A stretch of 64,000 nucleotides of DNA from Pyricularia pennisetigena (Eukaryota; Ascomycota; Sordariomycetes; Magnaporthales; Pyriculariaceae), in contig NW_021940921.1 in NCBI RefSeq assembly GCF_004337985.1, forward strand, positions 575,758 to 639,757, given 5' to 3'. Of this stretch, positions 1 to 12,187 are shown piece after piece; position 1 is the stretch's first letter; the number at the start of each line of letters is the position of its first letter. The notes below the pieces were generated by a model that was not told the DNA's origin, ran no database searches, and was given only the letters and a program-made list of their open reading frames with translations. The position numbers and the translations under genes were made by a program.

Positions 1-313
1 TTGCCGAATATAATTGCAGTATGCCATCATCGCTGTTATCAACCCATTTCTTCATAACGCCATCGAACGCCGTGCAAAGCCCGTTGTCAGTACAAAAGAA
101 AAGTCGTGAATAGTGCGATGGTTTCATGGTAGGGCACATGCAGCCAAGAGAGTAGAGTATCGTATGAAGGATGGTGTCGCGGTCACAGAGAATTGCACCC
201 AACCTGTGTGCCATGGCAGTCGCCTCGCACCCATGTTTCATGGTTGACACGGCTGTGACAGCGGGGGTAGTAACGTGACCGTGTTACTGCGAACGGGGAA
301 GTGCAAGATTCCC
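1..313. other. 3' flank of UBC6, no gene seen
   Basis: No convincing coding segment. It presumably carries the 3' untranslated region of the minus-strand UBC6 gene that ends at 314. Confidence 0.5.
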
Positions 314-1306
314 TTATTCAACCGATCCTAGAATGCGGGCGATGAGCACGTAGACGAATACGGCGCCCAAAGCCACGAGGAACTTGTTTTGCCAGAGCCA
401 TCCCTGTCCCAATTCCCTCCGTTGTGCCATGACATCAACGACGGCCTGGGCCTGGTTCCCGCTACCGGCGCTGGCGATGCCAAGCTGTGGTGCACAACCG
501 TTACCTGAACCCGAACCGTCGGCCGAGTTTCTCTTCTGGCCAGTCGCAGGGTCGATGTCCTCCTTGCGCATGCACTCCCAGTTCTCGGCATCAACCTCGG
601 GCCATTCGCTGCGAAATTTTGCGCCGCCGTCGCCTGCCTTGACATTTCCTTTCTGCACCGAGCCTGTAGAACGTGCGTGTGAGCCGCCGCCAGTGGAATT
701 CCACCAACGCGACCTAGCGGCGTGGAACTTGCGCTCGGCCTCTGTTGCTGAAACCGACCCGGTAGTCATCTCCTCTGACGTCATGAATGACAGTAAACCG
801 ATCAGAATGGTCGAGACCTCCCATGCCGGGTTGAAAGAGCGAGGGTGAAAGTCGGAGATGGAAAGACATAGGCGGGTCGAGGGCTGGAAGCGGCCTGAAG
901 GTGTGTGCATGCGGATGGCTGGCGGGGCGAAAGGGTAGTTGGGCGGGAACATGAGAGTGCCCCAGTATTGACCGCCATAGTAGGGAGTGTTCTCTGGACC
1001 GGTGATAATGTAATGCCACCTGCAGATAAGGCCGTTAGTTGGTTCCGTTGAACTGCACATACAAGGCCGACAAGGTGCCAAGGTTAGCCTGTAAAACAGG
1101 CGTCGCGACAACAGGGTAGGCTTACTCAAGAATATTAGACTCTGATGGATGTGCAGTAATGTATGGCGGCGGGTTCTTGGAGATGGACTTGTACTCCAAT
1201 GTGAGCTGTGGATTAGAGATCTTTTGGTCAGCCCAAGTCCATGCAAATCCGGGTGAGTCGGAGAGGGGTGATGACGAACCCGTTTGGTGGCTGCTTTGGA
1301 AGCCAT
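314..1306 (-). CDS. UBC6: Tail-anchored ubiquitin-conjugating enzyme E2 (UBC6 / UBE2J type)
   Basis: E2 enzyme that takes ubiquitin from E1 and, in the known family, serves ER-associated degradation from the cytosolic face of the ER membrane. Three exons on the minus strand: 1306-1280, 1205-1126 and 1019-314, with introns 1279-1206 and 1125-1020, both GT-AG. The model gives 270 residues. Exon 1 encodes only MASKAATKR, the usual N-terminus of this family. The UBC fold follows (ITAHPSESNILE, WHYIITGP, YWGTLMFP), and the catalytic cysteine is Cys87 in RLCLS just before DFHP. A Gly/Ser-rich linker leads to a single C-terminal hydrophobic segment (about residues 246-267, FLVALGAVFVYVLIARIL) with almost nothing after it, which is the tail anchor. 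The long uninterrupted reading frame across the first intron is accidental. No frame damage is seen. Confidence 0.95.
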   Translation of the reverse strand: MASKAATKRVRHHPSPTHPDLHGLGLTKRSLIHSSHWSTSPSPRTRRHTLLHIHQSLIFLSKPTLLSRRLFYRLTLAPCRPCMCSSTEPTNGLICRWHYIITGPENTPYYGGQYWGTLMFPPNYPFAPPAIRMHTPSGRFQPSTRLCLSISDFHPRSFNPAWEVSTILIGLLSFMTSEEMTTGSVSATEAERKFHAARSRWWNSTGGGSHARSTGSVQKGNVKAGDGGAKFRSEWPEVDAENWECMRKEDIDPATGQKRNSADGSGSGNGCAPQLGIASAGSGNQAQAVVDVMAQRRELGQGWLWQNKFLVALGAVFVYVLIARILGSVE

Positions 1307-2125
1307 GACGGAATGGAATGAGGGAACTTGTGGTGTCGGATTTGGCGTGGTAGGCCGAATGTTCTGCTTGAAAGGATGGGATAAGGATCGGGTCGCCTTG
1401 GATCGATGCTGCTGCGGTCGTCGACGCAGGCGATGGGACAGGACGATGTGTTTGGGCTCGGTCGAAGATCAATACTATGACGAATTGATTCCTAGGGAGA
1501 GAAGGGACATCGAACAACGAGCCGGGCTGTAGTCGAACAACAACAACCGAGGAGGTGAAGCGAACGATGCAGTTCTTCAATGAGTGAATTTGAAGAGAGA
1601 ATGAAGACGATAAGGTTTCTGGAAGCCTTCCTTCGGTGTCAGAAAGGAGCTAATCACTTTTTGGGGTTGACTTTGGGAAGAAGTGGAAGGAGCGGGCAAG
1701 TCGGTCAATCCAAAAGGTTCTTGACAGTGCGCGAGGGAGGGAGCGTCTCTTTGGTTGACTGACCACAAAGGCCGTCGGCCCCGTTTGGTTTGTTGGATGA
1801 GTGGCGTCAACTTTACAGGGGGGCACTTGTCTGATTGATTGATTCAACTTGGAGCACGTGCCACCTGCATTCCCTCACTGAGTTCCTCTCACCAGTCAAG
1901 ACAAAAGACAGTGCAGCCGCAGGTACGAGTAGGGCTTCGCCACACCACCCAACGCACTAGCCACAATGATCGGAAGTTACCGCCGGTAGCCGGGGGTGCC
2001 GCGCCCAATGATGAAAGCAAGCATGGATTTCACTTTTCCAGTCGTTAGTCCGAATTCACAATGGAGCTGTCCACCACGACGACTCGACATAAGCTCTCTA
2101 ATTTGAGCCCACGGGTGAACCTTTC
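1307..2125. other. Divergent intergenic region between UBC6 and SAM50
   Basis: The two genes point away from each other, so this 0.8-kb stretch should hold both promoters. Short frames in it lack homology cues and signal sequences. No clear TATA box was recognised. Confidence 0.5.
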
Positions 2126-3844
2126 ATGGCGTCAACAAAACAGCTGAGCGGGGAGGATGTATGTGTTTTGCCAATTGATCAATTTCTACTCCGAGTTTTA
2201 CCGGCGCTCTGTTCTCCTGCTAACCCTCATCGCCTGCTACCAAGTTCCCCGACAGCATCGACAGGCTCAAAAGCGATGCTGAGACCCTACGCCGGGAAGC
2301 CCTCGGCGGGCTTGAGGAGCAACAAAAGAAGCTCCGACAAGTCGCACTCATCCAACAGCAGATGGGCCGACCTGCTACCGTCAATGCGATCAACATTCAC
2401 GGTGCCAACAACCTGCGCCGCGGTTTCCTAGACCCCATCGTCAAACCCCTGGTAGATTCGGAGAACAATGTAGCCACAACACTTGGAGATGTGCTTGGAC
2501 GATTGGAAACCGTCACCACCAAACTGGCCCGATTCGGTAGGTCTTGGTAAATCCTGGCTGTACTGCAAGCTATTGCCAAGCTCCTGGCTAACTTGTCTCT
2601 CACAAACTACAGATCTGTTTAAGAAGGAACCCGAAATATGGCTTTCATCCGCCGGCGAATCCGACCCACTAGCCGCAGTGACAGACTTGAACATCGACAT
2701 CAAAGTCACTGAACGCGGTCGCCTGATGCTCAAGACGGGCACTGATCTGGGTGACACCGAAGGCTCGGCTTATGGCAATCTGCTATTGCGCAACGTCTTT
2801 GGCGGTGCCGAGACTCTCTCCCTGAACGCCTCAGCCGGTACCCGAACTCGCTCCGCATACTCGGCCGTTTTCGCTACCCCCATCAACAGCAACCCGGACT
2901 GCCGCTTCTCGCTCGAGGCCTTGACTTCGGCCACCGAAAAGCCGTGGGCAAGCCATGAGGAGGTTACGAAATCCGCTACGGCCCGCCTACAGCTCGTCTC
3001 GGCAAGCGGCGATACGCACAGCTTCGCCGCGGGCGAGGCCTGGAGGCAGGTGACTGGGCTGGCTGGTAAGGCCAGCCCGAGCGTGAGGACCGACGCGGGA
3101 GACAGTGTCAAGACGTCGCTGCAGCACATCTTTACCCGGGATCGACGGGACAACCCCCTCATGCCTCAGAATGGATATCTGCTGCGTACCACTTCAGAGC
3201 TGGCAGGTTGGGGACCGCTCGGTGGCGACGTTTCATTCTCCAAGAGTGAAATGGAGCTCGTCGGTGCTGTCCCTGTCACGCTGCCAGGCTTGAGCAACAA
3301 GCACAGCGGCATTTCGTTTGGTGCAGGATTCAAGATGGGTATGCTCTACCCCCTGCCGCTGGGATACTCTCTTTCGAGCAGGGCGCTGCCCAGCAGGATC
3401 AACGACCGCTTCCAGCTTGGCGGGCCCACCGATGTTCGTGGTTTCAAGATCGGTGGTCTTGGGCCCAGGGATGGCGCGGATGCCGTGGGTGGGGATGTCT
3501 ATGCTGCTGCCGGTGTCAACATGCTGCTGCCGGTCCCCAAGGCTGGACCGGACTCACCGCTGCGTCTCCAGCTTTTCGCCAACGGTGGACGCATGGTCGG
3601 CCTCAAGGACAAGAGTGAAAACAAGTCGACTTCGGGCATGGAGCCCGGGGCAGTCTTCCAAGGGATGAAGAGCGCGTTTGGCGACTTGATTACTGGTCTG
3701 CCCAGCATGTCGGCCGGTGTTGGACTGGTGTATGCCCACCCGGTTGCTAGGTTTGAATTGAACTTTAGCCTGCCGCTGGTGATGAGGATGGGCGAGGAGA
3801 GCCGGAAAGGATTGCAGTTTGGCGTTGGCGTCAATTTCCTCTGA
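2126..3844 (+). CDS. SAM50: Mitochondrial sorting and assembly machinery subunit SAM50 (Omp85 family)
   Basis: Core beta-barrel protein of the SAM/TOB complex, which inserts beta-barrel proteins into the mitochondrial outer membrane. Three exons: 2126-2158, 2245-2536 and 2613-3844. Introns 2159-2244 and 2537-2612 have GT-AG ends, and the total is 518 residues, normal for fungal Sam50. The first exon is only 11 codons (MASTKQLSGED). A short Glu/Arg/Gln-rich segment precedes a POTRA-like region (VNAINIHGANNLRRGFLD). The remainder is the amphipathic barrel, including RDNPLMPQNGY and the conserved LGGPTDVRGF motif. It ends in GLQFGVGVNFL, a typical C-terminal beta strand. The second intron joins ARF-D-LFKKEPEIW in phase. 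The start is the first ATG giving a continuous spliced frame; the first intron is inferred from phase and splice signals. Confidence 0.92.
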
Positions 3845-4034
3845 GAGGCTTGTTCCTTTCGGGATTGTACTAATATCTGGAGCGTTTAGACATTATCCAA
3901 AAAAGGGAAAAACGGAGATTATACTAGATGTGCTGAATCTCACGCTCCTTGGAGATCAAAATTTGGTATTATCGATGGCCCACCGGGTGCAGATACAGAG
4001 GGGCGTATACTCAGTTCCACAACTTCTATGCAAA

Positions 4035-5545
4035 TTATACCGCTTTTTCATCCTTCAGATTCACACCACCCTCGGCCGCTGCTACAACCGCAACGTCGAC
4101 CCCATTAGTGCTCATGTCTTTCTCTCTCTCAGCCCTAAGCTTCTCTGCGACTTCGTGATATACCTCGTACGCATGGTCCTCGGCATTAAATTTGAGCAGC
4201 CACTCCTCCCTAACCAGGTGCAAACTCTCGGGATTCTTCCATATATCGTCCCAGTTCGCCTTGTGCCACCTCTCCCTCGTGCTGACGCCCGTAGCCTGCG
4301 CCTTGTGCACCCTCTCGTACCTGATCTTCTCGTACGCCCTCACGGCCTCGGTCACGTTATCCCTGCCGGCAATGTCCAGACACACAGCCATGGTCGTCCC
4401 GTCCTCGATGCTCTGGCTGGCGCCCTGGATACTGGTGGGGAGAAATGGATGCGCCGCGTCGCCGATGAGGGCAATGCGGGCCTTGGGCGATATGAAAGTG
4501 GGAAGCGGGTCCCGGTACACGAGCTTGTGGTCGATGAGGCAGCCGACGCCGTCGGGTGTGGCCTCAACCAGCTCCCGCACGAAGGGGCACCACCCCTCGA
4601 GGTAGGAGAGCGCCTCGGACACCTTGCCGGGGAACTGCCACGACTCCTCGATGTTGCCGTCGTCGATGTGCGTGAAGACCCAGTTCACCTCGGTGCCGGA
4701 CGCGATGGACGAGGCGAGGAAGTGGATGTCCTTGCCGATATAGCCGAGGTGCTGTTATAGGGTTTTTGGGGAGGGTGATGCTGGGTTAGCGCATGTGTTC
4801 TGCAAAAAAAAAAAAAAAAAAAAAAAGAAGAGGGATATGAAACATGATTACGGGGCTGGCTCACCGTGTCACCGTTGACACAGAGGTGCCTAATTGTCGC
4901 GTTGTTGGCAATCCGATCAGCGGGGAACCAGGCTCGATAAACGGCATATCCAGACGACTGGGGGTTATCCTCAAACCCCAGAACGATCTTTCTTCCCCTG
5001 GACCTGACGCCCTCGGAAGAGATGACAACATCTGCGGTGAACTTGTCCTTCCCATTCACGACAATGCCGCCGACCTCGTCGTCCTCAAAATAATCCGTCA
5101 CCCTCGAGCCCAATCTAATGTCGATCCCCCTCTCGACGGCATGGTTGTAGATGATGGAGTGGATGACGCCCCGGTGCCCGTTGATCCTCAGCCCCCACTC
5201 GTTCTCCCGCTTGAAGCTCTGCCTGGTGACGAACTTGCCCTCCCAGTCGAACAGGTCCAGGTAGTCGGTGTCGCGCATGATCTTCCTGAGCTCCGGGACG
5301 ACGCCCGGCCAGCGCTCAAAGGCGACGGAGCCGTTTGGGTCAAAGGATATGATGTCGCCGGCCCGCTGGACGTCGGCGATGTCGGCCGCCTTCTCAAACA
5401 GCGTCACCTGGTGGCCCTTGCGGTCGCACTCGATGGCCGCCGCCAGGCCGCCGAAGCCGGCGCCCACGACGATGACGCGGACGCCGCTCGGGGCGAGGCG
5501 GGGGAACTCTTTCAGGCGGCGGTGGGGTTTAGGTGTTGATGGCAT
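4035..5545 (-). CDS. FAD-dependent monooxygenase, salicylate hydroxylase-like
   Basis: Class A flavoprotein hydroxylase that would use NAD(P)H and O2 on an aromatic or similar small substrate; the substrate cannot be read from sequence. Two exons, 5545-4865 and 4751-4035, joined in phase 0 across a 113-bp GT-AG intron (4864-4752), give 465 residues. The N-terminal Rossmann motif is VVGAGFGGLAAA (Gly28, Gly30, Gly33), followed by the acidic end of strand beta-2 (FEK). The second FAD-binding motif IGDAAHPFLPT lies near residue 324, followed by GASQSIEDG. No signal peptide or membrane segment is seen, so it is probably cytosolic. The intron contains an A tract on the plus strand (4804-4826), read as a T tract near the acceptor. 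It is not obviously clustered with other biosynthetic genes here. Confidence 0.9.
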
Positions 5546-8500
5546 TTTTTTTCCCCTTTGTGTTGCTTATTACCGTCTATTCCGGAAGCGATACCGAAAA
5601 AAGTGTTTCAAGTAGTCAAGCGTGAGGAGACACGAAGCTCGGAAACATGACATGACGCATGTATATTAAATAACACCATCCTTGGAACCTCTCCCCCCCG
5701 ATAAAGAATCCCTCCGTCGCATGTATCTTTCCGTCGCTGAGACTATCCAATCGCAAGGTCGTGGTAGAACTGCCGATGTTTGATTCGGGGCATGCCGCGC
5801 TACAACCCACTCGTACAACTCAAACCCCCGCACCGATACCTGGGGCGAGTTGTGGAGGTGGTTGATTATCACTCGCTTTGTCATTGCGGTGGTTGGGATT
5901 TCCCGGTGATCCATACCAAGACCAACATGCAGGATCTGACCCACGTCCTGGGTTGCAGTTGCCGTTGTTGAGCTTTCTTACGGCTCAATTCTCGCGGACG
6001 CGATTGACCAGTTGCTCAGCCTAGCAATTGGAGGCCCACCCGCCGCGAACCGGTGACGGAAAGCTCCGAGTGTATATAAAAACCTTGTACCTGTTGATCC
6101 GAACGTCGACCGAACCACGAGCTGAACCGTGCCCATGTTATGTGTACGTGTTTGCTTTGATCAGTGCATGCATGCATATCTAGACTACTGTAGTATACAT
6201 ATCTGGCATATTTATAAGTTATATACATGTCCCCTGCGAATTTGTAATCAAGCCCTGTTGGTATGAAGAACTAGGGAACCAACAGCTAGCCACAACTTGG
6301 ACCTTGAAACAGTCCGGAGCCACAGTTACATCTGGATTCTTTTTTTTTTTTTCGTGCATAAAGCCACCGCTTGAATTCCAGCTCCCCCGAAGCTCGGAGA
6401 CAGCTGCCGTCCACCATGGAGCAAAACGACGCAGTGCCCGACAAAAGGCTCAAACAGAGCCAAAATCCCATCGGCAACCTCCAAAAGTTGGCAAGGAACA
6501 GCGGTAGCACGCGGCTTATCCTGAGCAACGTCTTCGACAGCCTCAAGTCATACCAACTAAGTGCCGTTGCTACAAACTGTAAACAAATATCTAGGTGATT
6601 GTTTTGGAAATCACTTCAAACTAGGCAAATAATTTCAGTAATCTTGTAAAATTAAAAGAAGAAAATATACCACATTCCAAGTATAATTCAAACGACGCCA
6701 CATATACTAAGGTAGAAATAAATTTGTTTTTTAGGATTGTTTAGCAGCAGTTGACCTTCAATTAACCCCAATACTTGCTTGGAAACGACTTTAAGCTTAT
6801 CCTAATTACCCGCTAAAACAATCAATTACGTTAACCTATCGTATATCGTATCCTTACCCTTAGGAATAGGTTACCCGATATCTTGATCGTGACAGGCGGG
6901 GTGTTTGGGGGTGGTTACCTTTTCCGTAGGGGGCTCGCATCAGGTTGAGAACAGCGCCAAAGGCAAAAAGGCCTCGGTTATAATCGGGAACGGAATTTGA
7001 TAAGGCATTTGCGGCATGGCTTAGCCTTGACAAAAGGGGTAATAATATACCATGTAAACAGAGATAATAATCCTGGGCTATTTTTCGTTGGGACTAAAAT
7101 AGGAAGCTCCAATAAAAAATTGTGTATTCCTTGATGTTACGTCCCCAGCTCTTTCATGTTATTTTATAGTTGCAGGCAGATTAATGTCCCTCTCGACTCC
7201 TGCTGCTATAGTCTAAAGCTACTTTAAATCGGTCAACGATGCACATGTAAGCCGTTTACTGACATCGGGGTTCGATAATGAGTTGAGACTCAAGCTTAAA
7301 TTCTCGTAAACCAGAGGGAGCTGAACGGTGATGCTATAGCTGGATTGGCACCTCACCTGCTTCTGGCAGGTATTCTTTTCAATTAAGGAAATTTTAGCTC
7401 AATGCCCAAAACCAGACTTCAGTAGCTGGATCAAAGACCTATCCATGCAAAATGAGCTGACAATTGGGCATGACCCGAGCAATAATAACAAGGGCAATCG
7501 ATATATTTTAACAATATGACAAAAGTTATTTGCACGCATCTGTATTACTTGTTGAACAGTGAAAAGAGCCGGGCGCTTGCAAGCTCTGGTGTTTCTACTT
7601 TTTCAATTCTTGCTTTTTATTTGTCTCCAGTGAGATGCAAGATTTCACTCATTATTCCAATCGTGGCTTGTCCCTATACTGCATAAATAGCATTTTCGAT
7701 TACGGTTTATGATCTAGCGCCCACCCAACATTCCTACATCTGATTCAAGTGTCAATGTAAACTGTAAAGAATTGAGTAATATGAAAAAAAGACATTCGTC
7801 GCTGTGGAGCATAACTGCTCCCGTCAAACCCTGAACAGGCTGATGGGCCTAAGGACGGGATTGCTTTCCAGAATGATGCCAGCTTATGCGGATACAGACC
7901 GTTGCATTGTTCCGCAAAATGAGTCTCATCCGGTTGAGTCAACTATTCGATGGGGACTCAGTTGCGGAAGGGTAGTGCCTGCACAAGCCCGTTGTCTAAC
8001 CCACTGTTCTACAGTCATCGCATGAATCTTGAATTTGATGCCTGATGCGGCCATGGACAAGGGCCCACAGCATCTACCTACTGTTTCGGCATCACCGTTG
8101 ATCTAGAAAATACGGCAAGTTTCTCGGTTTCTAGAGCTAACACCAAGACCATAAGATTCACGTTTTTCTCCCGCGGTCGCTATGGCACCGCCTCAGTCTT
8201 TGCACACATCTTGGCAATGTCGATGGCGCCGAATTGTTGCTTGGCGCCGCGGCACGGAGCGCGAGAAGATGAACGCGGGGAGGGAACTGCACGCGCGACT
8301 CGAGGAGGTCTTTATGCATCATATGAATAATCTTTGCAACTACCAATGCCCCGTAATGTAATGTGATGGCCGTAAGTTTGCGAGTCTATTTTTTTTTTTT
8401 TCTGTCGCTTCTATTGTTGGATGATAATTGCATTACACTACATTTGGAGAAATGACAGCAGTCCACGGCAGGGATTCACTTTTCCATTGCATAAATAACG

Positions 8501-9996
8501 CCGGCGGCAAATTACGCACAAAAACTTTTTACAGATAGTGGCAGGCAAAGCTATTAAAGTTGCAGTTAGCGGCGATATAACATCACTATTCATAACTTCC
8601 TTTTTTTTTCTCTTAATTTCATATCAGGTAAAGGTGCTTGATAACGCCATATTCTTTGGTTTTCTTTAGGGATAATCATACCACCCTGCCAAAGTTGACT
8701 TCTTTTGTCAGTACTTGATAGAAAGGTATGCGCATAGATTTCAAAGTTGAAACAAATGCTTGCGAAACTAACACACTACCAAAAAAAGGCAAATCTAAAT
8801 ATTTTTTATCCTAAAGAACAAATCAAATAGTTAGGCCGCCGTTTCCGCCTCCCGAATTCGATTGCTAGCAAACATGGTGTCTCTAATTATAACCCGGCCC
8901 AAATCCTTCCAGAAATTACTAGTCTATCCAATAAAACTGTGAAGTGGGTACGGCAGCTGTCATCGACCCAAATGCAATATCCTGCAATATACTTATGCCT
9001 CGTTCGGCCAGTTGTATCATACGATGGTGTTAGGCGAAAGATTCAGCATTCCGGCAAAGGGTTAAACTTGACGTAATTACGCAGTAATAACTGCTTTTTG
9101 GAAATAATTGAAAATCGCGAATTACAATTACTTGGCAGTTTAATGGAAAATATTAGTAAAGTAAATCAAGCAAACAGATACCCGAGCCCGGCGCGCCTTT
9201 CTCAAGTGTGTCCTACCCCTACCACAGTGATAATAGTATATACTAGCTAGTAAAGCCCTCAATATTTCAAGTTAAATCCTATATACGAAACAAATAAAAA
9301 TAAATCGTGACCAAAAGTCGGCAAAGTAAATAATGCCAGATTTTCAACCCGGATTAAAAAGCGATAGATAAATAACATTCCTCCCGTATGCATTTAAACA
9401 AACATAATGAATGGCTTATATGGCCGGCGGACAGGTAATGCTTGTGGGACAAGGATTAGTCAAAGGGAACTTTAATCCGATAACTATGTATGCTATATTA
9501 ATTGCCTGGATCCCCCCTAGTTCACATTCAATATTAGGCGAAGCCCGTCATAAAGCTGTGCGCAAAGTGGTCTAAATTAATATGAAATATATCTGCAAAA
9601 TTTAACTCAAATATTTATCCAGCTAAAATATCTACTTTCCCACTTTCCAATCTCGAACTTATAATTTCAAGGCGCTTATATACGTCGAAGGGCTTGAATT
9701 CTCGTCGCACCATTAATGCTCGAGATATATTAATTCAATTTTTAATCAATACACTCTGCTTGTACATGTCGGCTTAATTTCGAAACCACTCTCGCACCAT
9801 TTGCGTATTTAAAAGGCGAAAAAAAGCGTCACCCCGTTTCACTACCTAAATAAGCCTATTGCAAGAAAGTCTGGCAACAAAAGATTCAGGTTTTATACAA
9901 AACAAACCTCTCGCCTTTCCTTATGCAAGTCTTCATACATTTTATTGAGACACATCTCCTCGAAGCAAAATCCGTCAGTTCATATCATTCAGCATC
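5546..9996. other. Gene-free, A+T-leaning stretch before the first small secreted gene
   Basis: About 4.4 kb with only short, uncharacteristic frames. From about 6.6 kb the sequence becomes A+T-rich and resembles decayed repeat DNA, but no copy of the families recognised elsewhere in the window was found. A frame at 7804-8025 has no signal peptide or recognisable motif. T runs occur near 6341 and 8391. Confidence 0.5.
9806..9815 (+). promoter_or_regulatory. TATA-like box of small secreted gene
   Basis: TATTTAAAAG about 180 bp upstream of the ATG at 9997. Position and sequence fit a fungal core promoter; inferred only. Confidence 0.35.
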
Positions 9997-10278
9997 ATGC
10001 GTTTCCGAATTCTTTCCGCTTTCCTTCTCGCACACGGCGCCATCGCCAACCTGGCCGAGACCCTCGGCGTGCGAATTTCGCCTCACAACCTCGGCAGCAA
10101 GACAATCACCCATGAAATGTGCATGGAGGAGTGCAGACATTTCGCTCGACTATACGGCGAAAAACCTTGGCAGATTGAAGGCCGCGATTGTGAGAAAGTT
10201 TGCAGGGGGATTATTGAAGAGCAGCAGCTCAACCAATCGGGTACGATGCACAGGGGGCCGCTCCGAAATGTTATATAA
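9997..10278 (+). CDS. Small secreted protein with twin CX3C motif (alpha-hairpinin-like), effector candidate
   Basis: Single-exon frame of 93 residues. The N-terminus MRFRILSAFLLAHGAIA is a good signal peptide with likely cleavage after AIA (residue 17), leaving about 76 residues. The mature part has exactly four cysteines, Cys42-x3-Cys46-x18-Cys65-x3-Cys69. The segments around the cysteines (EMCMEECRHFARLYG and GRDCEKVCRGIIEEQQ) look helical. Two CX3C motifs on antiparallel helices is the known alpha-hairpinin arrangement. No family match is claimed beyond that pattern. It lies in a gene-poor stretch and is followed within 0.6 kb by a family B hairpin repeat, a typical effector neighbourhood. 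The overlapping frame starting at 9923 lacks a signal peptide and was not preferred. Confidence 0.7.
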   Translation: MRFRILSAFLLAHGAIANLAETLGVRISPHNLGSKTITHEMCMEECRHFARLYGEKPWQIEGRDCEKVCRGIIEEQQLNQSGTMHRGPLRNVI

Positions 10279-10815
10279 ACGAGCGAAAGACTGAGTTAGA
10301 AGGAAAAGAGCAAAGCTGAAAATAAGGAAAGTCACCTAAACGAGAATGAAATGCAACCTAAACCAGAATACTTCAAGATTCGGCCAAGCGAAAATTTATA
10401 TAACAAGAACGGTAAAGGTCGAATAAAAAAAAAAAAAAAAGAATGATGTTATCATGTGCTACTTGTATTTAAGCTTACCTCCTTGTCGCGGGCTCAGCGT
10501 GATCAGTGTTCGTGAGAACTTGTGTCAATATAAGGTTTTCCGTCATTGATCTCAGATACACTAGGCAAAACCTCCTGCAGCGGACGACATTGCTTTCTCC
10601 ATTACCTCTGGCGACGTCGATCCGCCTAACAAGAAGTATCAAGCAATTCTACAGCTGAAAAATCATTACGCTCTAAAATTAAGAATAATAGGTTCGAAGT
10701 CGGACTGTAATTCAAATAAAGCCTAATGAGATTGTGGAAAATGTAGAGGGGTACAGGCCCGTTGCCGCGACCCAAAACCGCGCCGTCCTCTCGCATTGAA
10801 GGTATGCCAAAACCT

Positions 10816-10970
10816 AGTCTCAGTGCTCAGACTAGACGCCCCTTGCAGGGTGGACCGAGCGCTCCATGTACCTTACCAGCCACATGGCTTTTCCGCCAAT
10901 CAAATTGGCCGGAAAAATCGCGTTCTTTCTAGTTTGAGGACATCTTGTCAAATTTCGTCGTTTATGGCGG
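10816..10970 (+). repeat. Family B hairpin repeat, copy 1
   Basis: About 155 bp opening with the stem AGTCT...AGACT and closing with a module GAGGACATCTTGTC then ATGGCGG that family A also has. It matches the copies at 24081-24240, 25553-25710 and 28936-29091. Internal inverted repeats include CCATGT...ACATGG and a CCAAT...ATTGG stem. This copy keeps more G and C than the ones in the A+T-rich block. Confidence 0.75.
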
Positions 10971-11489
10971 TAAATGTACAGTGTTGGTATTATATATACA
11001 TTGTAACCGCAAACAAGAAACATAGTTAAAACATCATATATATTGAACATTGAAAGAATTGAGTGAATACAAGTTGTAAAAGTTCAAGTATAAAGTTCGA
11101 AATTTTAGTAATACTATTGTCTAAAGTATATACTTTACGTTCCAATTTAGTAATTGTTACTAACATTAATATATTGATTATCCAGTTGTTCGTAAGCATT
11201 AATCAAATTCAATATGCTACCCATTCACTAATATGCATATGGAGAAGTAGTAATAATGTTGGTGAGTAAATTCGAATTACATCAAGTTTGTCTTACTATT
11301 TTAATATAAAAAAACCTATTTATAACATAGGGTTTAACGTTAACGCCGGAATATATACGAAACAAACGACTGATATCGCATTCGGTCAATTTAAAATACA
11401 AGAATATAAATTGAATCTTTATCAGGGATTATGCTAGCTGTTATACTTAACGTGCAACCTTTTTACTTTTGCGATTTTTAATAAATTAA

Positions 11490-11665
11490 TTATAACGGAG
11501 TATTGGTGGCCGAATTGTTGGAAAACACCACCACAAGCGACGAAAATCGACCAGTTGTCTTTAAACCTGAACTAGAAAGATTTTTCGGATGGTATATGCA
11601 AAGCCCCGAACTGAGTCACGGCCCAATTGGTGGAGCTCTGGGCTTCAGGGTTGAGCCTTGAGAGT
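11490..11665 (-). repeat. Family A hairpin repeat core
   Basis: On the minus strand it opens with a CTCTCAAGGCTCAACCCTGAAG head and ends with the shared TCGATTTTCG module, then ACTCCGTTATAA. Homology to the copies at 22331 and 22864 continues weakly towards about 11430. Confidence 0.7.
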
Positions 11666-12187
11666 AGGTATAAGGCATTTATATAATAAAAGCCAAGATT
11701 CCAACGGGAAACGGAAAACCTTTTACAATAACTCCAACTCCCGACGTTGAGAAGAGCGAATTGAATAATAACAAAACAGGTAGAAATTGACAATCCTTAC
11801 CTCTTAATTTTGGAATCCCGTGTATTATAAGAATAAAGGGATAATGGGACGTTATAAACTTAACCAAGGTTTAAAACTGCACTAAAAAGTACTGTACAAA
11901 GTCCGTCATGGATTCTTGACACTTTAATAACGTTCCGCGATCGTTATACTACCCAGATCCTGGAGTTTCCGGAGTTTACATATCTAGTTATGGTATAGCT
12001 TTATAAAAAATCAGTTCTTGATCTGCCTGTCACACTCGCTGAACCTGCGCTCCTGTCATCGTTCCGCATGGGTGGGGAAAATAACACCATGACCACGAGG
12101 TATTGGAGTGAAGATGCAACGATACAGTAGCCTTTCCACAACTCTCGCTCCGTCTCGATCGTCTTTAATTCAGCCGTTCAGAGTCCT

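Larger units (their letters stand above)
10279..12187. other. Repeat-bearing gap between two secreted-protein genes
   Basis: No gene. It holds one family B copy and one family A core, each listed separately. The rest is A+T-rich without a readable frame of note; 10427-10440 is an A tract. Confidence 0.5.

Noticed and set aside
7804..8025. 73-codon Cys-containing frame
   Set aside because: No signal peptide, no neighbours, no motif; likely chance.
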